A stretch of DNA of 64,000 nucleotides, from NCBI RefSeq assembly GCF_958450345.1, contig NC_088780.1:27117667-27181666 (forward strand). The letters are read 5' to 3'. The DNA comes from Calliphora vicina. Taxonomy: Eukaryota > Arthropoda > Insecta > Diptera > Calliphoridae. The translations under genes were made by a program, and so were the position numbers. Positions 58,931-64,000 of the stretch are shown here, piece by piece; position 1 is the first letter of the stretch; the number at the start of each line of letters is the position of its first letter. The notes under the pieces were generated by a model. It worked only from the letters and a program-made list of their open reading frames with translations, was not told the DNA's origin and did no database searches.

Positions 58931-59336
58931 AATAAGATGGGAAATCGGTCCGTTCTACAGGAGCGTTAACTATAAACAGGCCTCTTTCATGATCTGGTCT
59001 GTCTCAGGGATGTACCAGTTGATTCTTACGGGAACCAAAATGTGGAGTACGAAGAGCCATTTTTATTTTATTCTCCATAGCTCTGAGATAACTAGAGCAA
59101 GTTCGGGTAATAAGGCTATTAATTTTTAAAATCTTAATTAGATTGGAACAGTTCTCATCCATGTAAAGTAAAAAAGTCTTTTAAGTTAAAATTTTAGAGA
59201 AATTTGGGAAATTTTAATTTGTAAATGAGTTGCGTTTTATGTAAATCATCTTCAATGGGTTCGGTTAAAGTTGGCGGCTAACCAAGCTTACCTCCTCGAT
59301 ACATTCTTCGCTTCGTAGGAGACATTTGTTGTTGTT
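58931..59336. other. Unassigned sequence, no gene recognised
   Basis: Slightly GC-richer than average, with a 72-codon plus frame (58911-59129) lacking family features. Probably old transposon DNA. Confidence 0.45.
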
Positions 59337-59613
59337 TTAACCCTAGTTAGATAAGGTACGCCTGGAGACGTAGGCCTTTTCAATTTTGTGCTATTACTCT
59401 CACATTTGTAAACTTAGAACTTTCTCACGCTCAATTATCTCAGGCGTTAGCAGCAGCTTATTAGTGAGTTATTTTGTTTTTGAGAAATAAACGAAAATAA
59501 ACACAACATACGTCACACAGACGTATCGTTATCTTTAGTGTAACTTTGTAGCAAAAATAAATTTTTGTTTTGGTTGAATTTTAAGGTATCATTTTGTTTA
59601 AACTAGCTTTAAA

Positions 59614-59980
59614 AATGGCTTTTAAGCGCTGTTTGGCTTACGAAGAAATTGCTACTCTTTTGCAAATCATTTTAGACTACTCGGATTCACTGGAAAATGT
59701 GAGCGAATCGAAAAATGAATTAATTGAGGATGGCGTCTAAAGTGTTGTAAAAGATGAGCTTGACCACCGATTCAGGAAAAACCTTAAGAACCTGATAATT
59801 TTATTATTTCTTTCGATAGCCAGGTTATTACGGTATTTGACCTGCTATAAGAAGTAAAAGTACTGCTGGACTACACCAAGGGTTCAGAACACTTTACGAA
59901 ACTATGAATGTAGTTCGTACGGAAAGAAAACCAACTCGGGAATGCAAATCACTGTACGACCCAATTTCATGCTGCTATAT
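59614..59980 (+). pseudogene. piggyBac transposase N-terminal remnant
   Basis: Starting at ATG 59614 the frame reads MAFKRCLAYEEIATLLQII, then LDYSDSLENVSESKNELIEDG, before a stop near 59738. This opening, with a DEEI-like helix and then an acidic serine-rich stretch, resembles piggyBac transposase N-termini. Sequence to about 59980 keeps scattered coding texture with stops. The DDD catalytic domain was not found; the middle and C-terminal parts appear deleted or replaced by AT-rich sequence and a palindrome. Confidence 0.5.
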
Positions 59981-60534
59981 TTTTTATCACCGAAATAATT
60001 TCGGAAATTTTCCAATGGACCAATACCGAAATTTCCATAAATCGTTAAAAAAAAACTTTTAAAGACACAAATTCAAAAGAAATTTTTGCTCTAATAGGCA
60101 GACTTTCTCAATCAGCAGCATTGGAGAATAATTATTAATTTACTGAAGAATTTTTCAACTCTACCTACAGTGGAACACGATTTACAGCAACCGACCACAA
60201 AAATTAAGTTGGTAAATCTTGCATATAATGCTTATCGAATTTATTTGTTTTTGGTTTATATAAGTGAATACAGATATATTATTATCTAAACAAAGTACAA
60301 AGAAAATATTTATTTTAGTTTTTGGAACCGAATTGAAGAAGTCCTTCATAAAAATGTCTTTAAATTGTCATATTTTTTATAAGGCTAATTTAATTTTATT
60401 TTTATTATTATTTTATGTATAAAGATGCCTTTATTTTAAAAAAAAATTAATAAATAAATGATTTGAACCAAAAAAAATTGCAATATTATTTTCGGTGATA
60501 TCCTTTCAAGGGTATAAACTACTTCTTAAACCGT

Positions 60535-60961
60535 TTCAATTCAATTATTTGTCACATATTGAACTAGTTTCAATTATTTCATAATTAAATAAAGTATTTA
60601 TTTGCTCAAAAACTAAATTTCTTGATATTTTCTATTGAATTTGATTATTTTGACAATACAATTTTCGTTATTGGTTGAATTTCAAATACAAAAATTATTG
60701 AATAGATAATTTTCGTAATTGAAAACACATTTTTGTTATTTTTTGTATTTCAATTACGAAAATTATCTATTCAATCATTTTTGTATTTGAAATTCAACCA
60801 ATAACTAAAATTGTATATTCAATTGTCAAAATAATCAAATTCAAAACTCAAAATTCAATAGAAAATATCAAGAAATTTTGTTTTTGAGCAAATGAATACT
60901 TGATTTAATTATGAAATAATTGAAACCAGTTCAATATGGGATAAATGTTTGAATTGAAATA
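60535..60961. repeat. Long palindrome (foldback element) nested in the piggyBac relic
   Basis: Left arm about 60535-60732 and right arm about 60745-60961 are inverted copies of about 200 bp, for example TTTCAATTATTTCATAATTAAAT at about 60568 and its complement near 60905, with scattered substitutions and small indels. The loop is about 15 bp. No coding potential. It is probably a foldback MITE. Confidence 0.85.
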
Positions 60962-61040
60962 TAATTTTTTCTGTGTACGTCATTCAGACGTATCGTTATC
61001 TTTTCTGTACAAAAAAATAACGGTATCTAACTAGGGTTAA

Positions 61041-63940
61041 TAGCTCTGATAGCGTTCTTCAATTCATCTGCTGCCCATTTTCATACTTCATATATCTTTG
61101 GCATATTATTTGCTTGAAATTCTTTAGCTATAACACAATAGCCGACTACGTGGTTTATTGAAATTATTATAAAATTAAACATATACACTAAATATGCTAT
61201 ATTATTTCATATGTTCTTCAATAGCAAACAAATATTCCTATTTGACTTTAAAATTAAATTAATGAAGTTTTAGAAAAAAATTAATTTTTAACAGATCACA
61301 AAAAAAAGTCTACCACAAGATAATGCTGATGTTTTACAATTGACTATTTCCATGACCTGCAAAAATGAAGTACACTCACCTAATGTTAATTTTCTAAGAT
61401 CATAAAAGTCTTAAGCTTGGTACCGTTACTCCTATGCTCTTAGTTTTAGCAGCTATGCCACATTACCCGCTTATACCACATTATCCGAACTTACTCTATA
61501 TAGTTTTACGATGCTGTGTCATGTTCAAGTGTAGAAGTGGTTAAACTATCACAAATAGCCAAATCAGAAGTGTATATCAAATAAACTGCTAGTCCTAGAA
61601 CAATTCAATGTAAAATATCAGCTTAGCTTTATAACGAATAGCTAAGATTGTATGCAGCTTGTTTTAACCCTGTAATAGACTTCATGTCAAAACTTTGTTA
61701 AAGGACTATTTATTTTTAACGAGTTTTTTTAGCCTAACGAAAAACGTAATTTATATTTAGAATATTTTACATTTATATTTAGATACATATTGAAAATAGC
61801 ATGATTTGTTTATTTTATTGCACACTATTTCTTAAATAAAAATGCATATTTATATTTGAGGTCACTCTTTATTAAAAAAAAACCACCAACTTAATCAAAA
61901 TCAACATTTGTAGGAAAATATATTATTTAAACTGTTTGCAACCACACAAACACATAATCAGCCACAAAACTATTTGTTGTTTCTAAGTAATGACAGTAAA
62001 TTGACAACTATCAGACAATGTTTTTTAGTTTGTCGTTTTTTTGTTTTAGCTTTAACTCAACATTTTTTTGTTTAAGGCAGTAAAGCGTATAATGAAAAAA
62101 CAGCATAATTGCCAAAAAAAAAAGAAACAAACAAAAAACCATATAAAGAGAGGAAGCGGGTTTATAAAAACAAATCGACAAACTGAAAATAAATGTTTTC
62201 ATCAGAGTGACTACAACAGACAACAGGAAAAATATAAAAAAACGTCTTCTCTATAAGTAGACACACAAAGTTAGTTTATAAAATTCATATTATGGTGTGT
62301 ATAAGTCACTAATTAACTAGCATTTCATTTATTCCTTTGACTGCTTAACTTCATGCTGTTTTCCAATTTGTATTTGTTTCATTTGGTCGTTTTTTTTTCT
62401 GTTCCCACTACTTATGTATTTTGCCTTTCACTGAGTGAGTGTTGTGCCCCAACAATCAACATTTTGCGAGACACTTTTTTTTTGTGTTGTATTGTTGATA
62501 TGTTTAATAGGGTGGTCACAGAAACCAAACATTACAAAATATTGAAAATTTTTGGACTTGCACGAGAATTCATCAGAATTCTAACGATACCAAAAACTAT
62601 AAAATCCTTATAAAAGGACCTTTGATCCCTCTCATTAAATACTGAAGGCAGAACAAACATTTTGAGAAGTGGTCTCCCCAGACAAACTAAATTTTCATTT
62701 CAGTCGCGAACATCGACCCCTTATTTTTCTCCATTCAAACGGGGCCATCCTAATATACATAGTTGTACAATTTCTTTGTGAATTTAGCAGAAAGTAAGGA
62801 AGAAAAAAAAACGTTACGGAATAGAAACATGTGTAGCAGACGTGAATATTATTGTTATTAAGTCTTTCTATACAAATACGATAACACATACACATCCATA
62901 TATACAAAAACACGGACAATAAAAAAAATTTTCAGTTCATACCGAAATAAAAAGAAAAACAAAACATGTCAAACATGCTTGATAACTAACAAGTGAGTTT
63001 AGGTGGTGAGGTGGGGGATTGGGGCCTTCATACGTGCAGCATATTAAACCTGGTAGGGGATAAGGAGTTGTGCAGAAGGTGGGTGCCTTCACAATAGGAG
63101 TCAATAATGTCATGTTTTTTGTGAGTTAGCAAAATAGGAAGGAGGAAATGAAAACAAGTAAGAGTATAAAAAGCAACACTAACTGTTTGTGTAGTCAAAT
63201 ACTCATTAGCAATGTTAAACTAAAGAAAAACATACATACTAATTTTCTTTTCAAAATTTTTTCGTATTTAACTTTTACACATACACATGCTGTCTTATGT
63301 TTATTATTACTGGAAATTTGTTACTCCAAAGAAAAAAGTATCCTATATGTCTTAGACATGTAAATACCTTTAAGCTTTTTGTTTTTTTCTTTTTTGTGTT
63401 TGTCTGTCTTTTTTGTAAATAAATAACAGGTGACAGTGAGTGACATTTTAATGAAAACTTTAAAAATAATTACTTTCTACTTGATTTGTTAAAGGGCAAT
63501 GTTGGAAGCTTTATAAAGTTTGGCTAATATCTACGTTTTATCAGCTATTCAACAGAAAATTAACTTCCAAAGAAGCGAATATGAATTAGAATTCTTCCCC
63601 GTCGAAAGTAGAGACCTCCTTACCTCAAAATATAATTTTGATGAACTTTTAAATTAAAACGGTTTTTGAAATATTTTAAGCTGTAGTGAAAGGATTGAAA
63701 TAAATTTTAATTATAAAATGAACATCTTATTTTATTATTCTGTTAATTTAAAATCTTTTAGGTAAATTCTAAGGTTTGAAAAATTTCCATATAGAGGAAA
63801 TACAAATGGTTAGTTTGATGTGAAATTGAAAAATAATTGTTATAAAAAATGTTTGTCACAGGTTTTTTCTTCATCATGAGTGAGTTCAATTTGTAATTTC
63901 TAAATTTTTTCATTTGCGACCCCATAAAGTATACATATAT
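61041..63940. other. AT-rich intronic sequence, no gene seen
   Basis: Apart from the TIR element at 62513-62751, only AT-rich sequence and spurious short frames are visible up to the LTR at 63941. Confidence 0.6.
62513..62751. mobile_element. Short TIR element related to the TAGGRNGGCCC family
   Basis: TAGGGTGGTCAC at the left and CGGGGCCATCCTA at the right are imperfectly inverted. No clear 8 bp duplication is visible, so the boundaries are approximate. Confidence 0.4.
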
Positions 63941-64000
63941 TGTTACGTTTTTACCTTTTAAAAACGAGGTTTATTCCTTTAAATAAACCGGATACTTTTG
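63941..64000 (-). mobile_element. LTR end running off the window, same family as 51847-52405
   Basis: TGTTACG begins at 63941, directly after ATAT (63937-63940). The reverse complement of this piece matches the 3' end of the solo LTR. Whether a full element follows cannot be seen. Confidence 0.8.

Larger units (their letters stand above)
59341..61036. mobile_element. piggyBac-type transposon relic
   Basis: Inverted ends CCCTAGTTAGATA (59341) and TATCTAACTAGGG (ending 61036) are directly flanked by TTAA at 59337-59340 and 61037-61040, the hallmark of piggyBac. Subterminal direct repeats of CAGACGTATCGTTATCTT occur at 59519 and 60985. It encloses a decayed transposase start and a later palindromic element. 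Confidence 0.82.

Overview
This window looks like intronic DNA from a large insect gene, most likely from a higher (calyptrate-type) fly. It is about 70% A+T, has almost no long host open reading frames, and is crowded with decayed DNA transposons and non-LTR retroelements. The species cannot be fixed from the sequence; the fly assignment is inferred from the mariner, Side-family and repeat content.

Only two host coding segments are supported, both on the minus strand. They are Ig-domain exons at 56356-56515 and 40140-40348 that join in frame across a 16.0 kb intron (phase 1, TAT codon split T|AT). The joined peptide reads through the end of one Ig domain into the start of the next, and matches my memory of Sidestep (Side)-family cell-surface receptors. 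The rest of the window would then be introns of this gene: at least 7.5 kb upstream (56516-64000), 16 kb between, and up to 40 kb downstream (1-40139). No other exon was recognised.

Layout: 1-95 is a tRNA-related SINE tail. 1520-3080 is a foldback DNA element with another repeat inside it. 4863-5605 is a dead mariner. 5610-7440 is AAGCTTT-rich low-complexity DNA. 9480-11480 holds jockey-like LINE and IS630-type fragments split by a TIR element. 12919-16665 has a tandem repeat and two copies of an unclassified dimeric repeat. 17493-18840 is a hAT-type element with an exact 8 bp target duplication. 18990-22040 holds a TIR element, a mariner, a 'CCCTACACC' repeat and a small palindromic MITE. 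23950-28679 holds hairpins, a TA-flanked TIR element, further copies of shared repeats and a second hAT-type element. 29239-33986 has more repeats, MITEs and an antisense mariner. 36740-39379 holds a duplicated transposase relic, a SINE, LINE RNase H-end fragments and a Harbinger-type MITE.

41690-47760 is the most striking block. A LINE ORF1 runs into a (TTAGTA)n hexamer array of about 2.3 kb. That array is split by a structurally complete 1,304 bp Tc1/mariner element with 27 bp perfect terminal inverted repeats, a TA duplication and an open DD37E transposase frame. 49355-52500 is a mariner carrying a foldback element, another CCCTACACC repeat, a 248 bp internal duplication and a 559 bp solo LTR. 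The window ends inside another LTR of the same family, with the same ATAT target. 54201-54489 is a long near-perfect hairpin, and 59341-61036 is a piggyBac-type relic with TTAA ends that contains a further large palindrome.

The genes do not form a pathway. The story is one neuronal adhesion-receptor locus whose introns have absorbed nested insertions, a few of them apparently recent.
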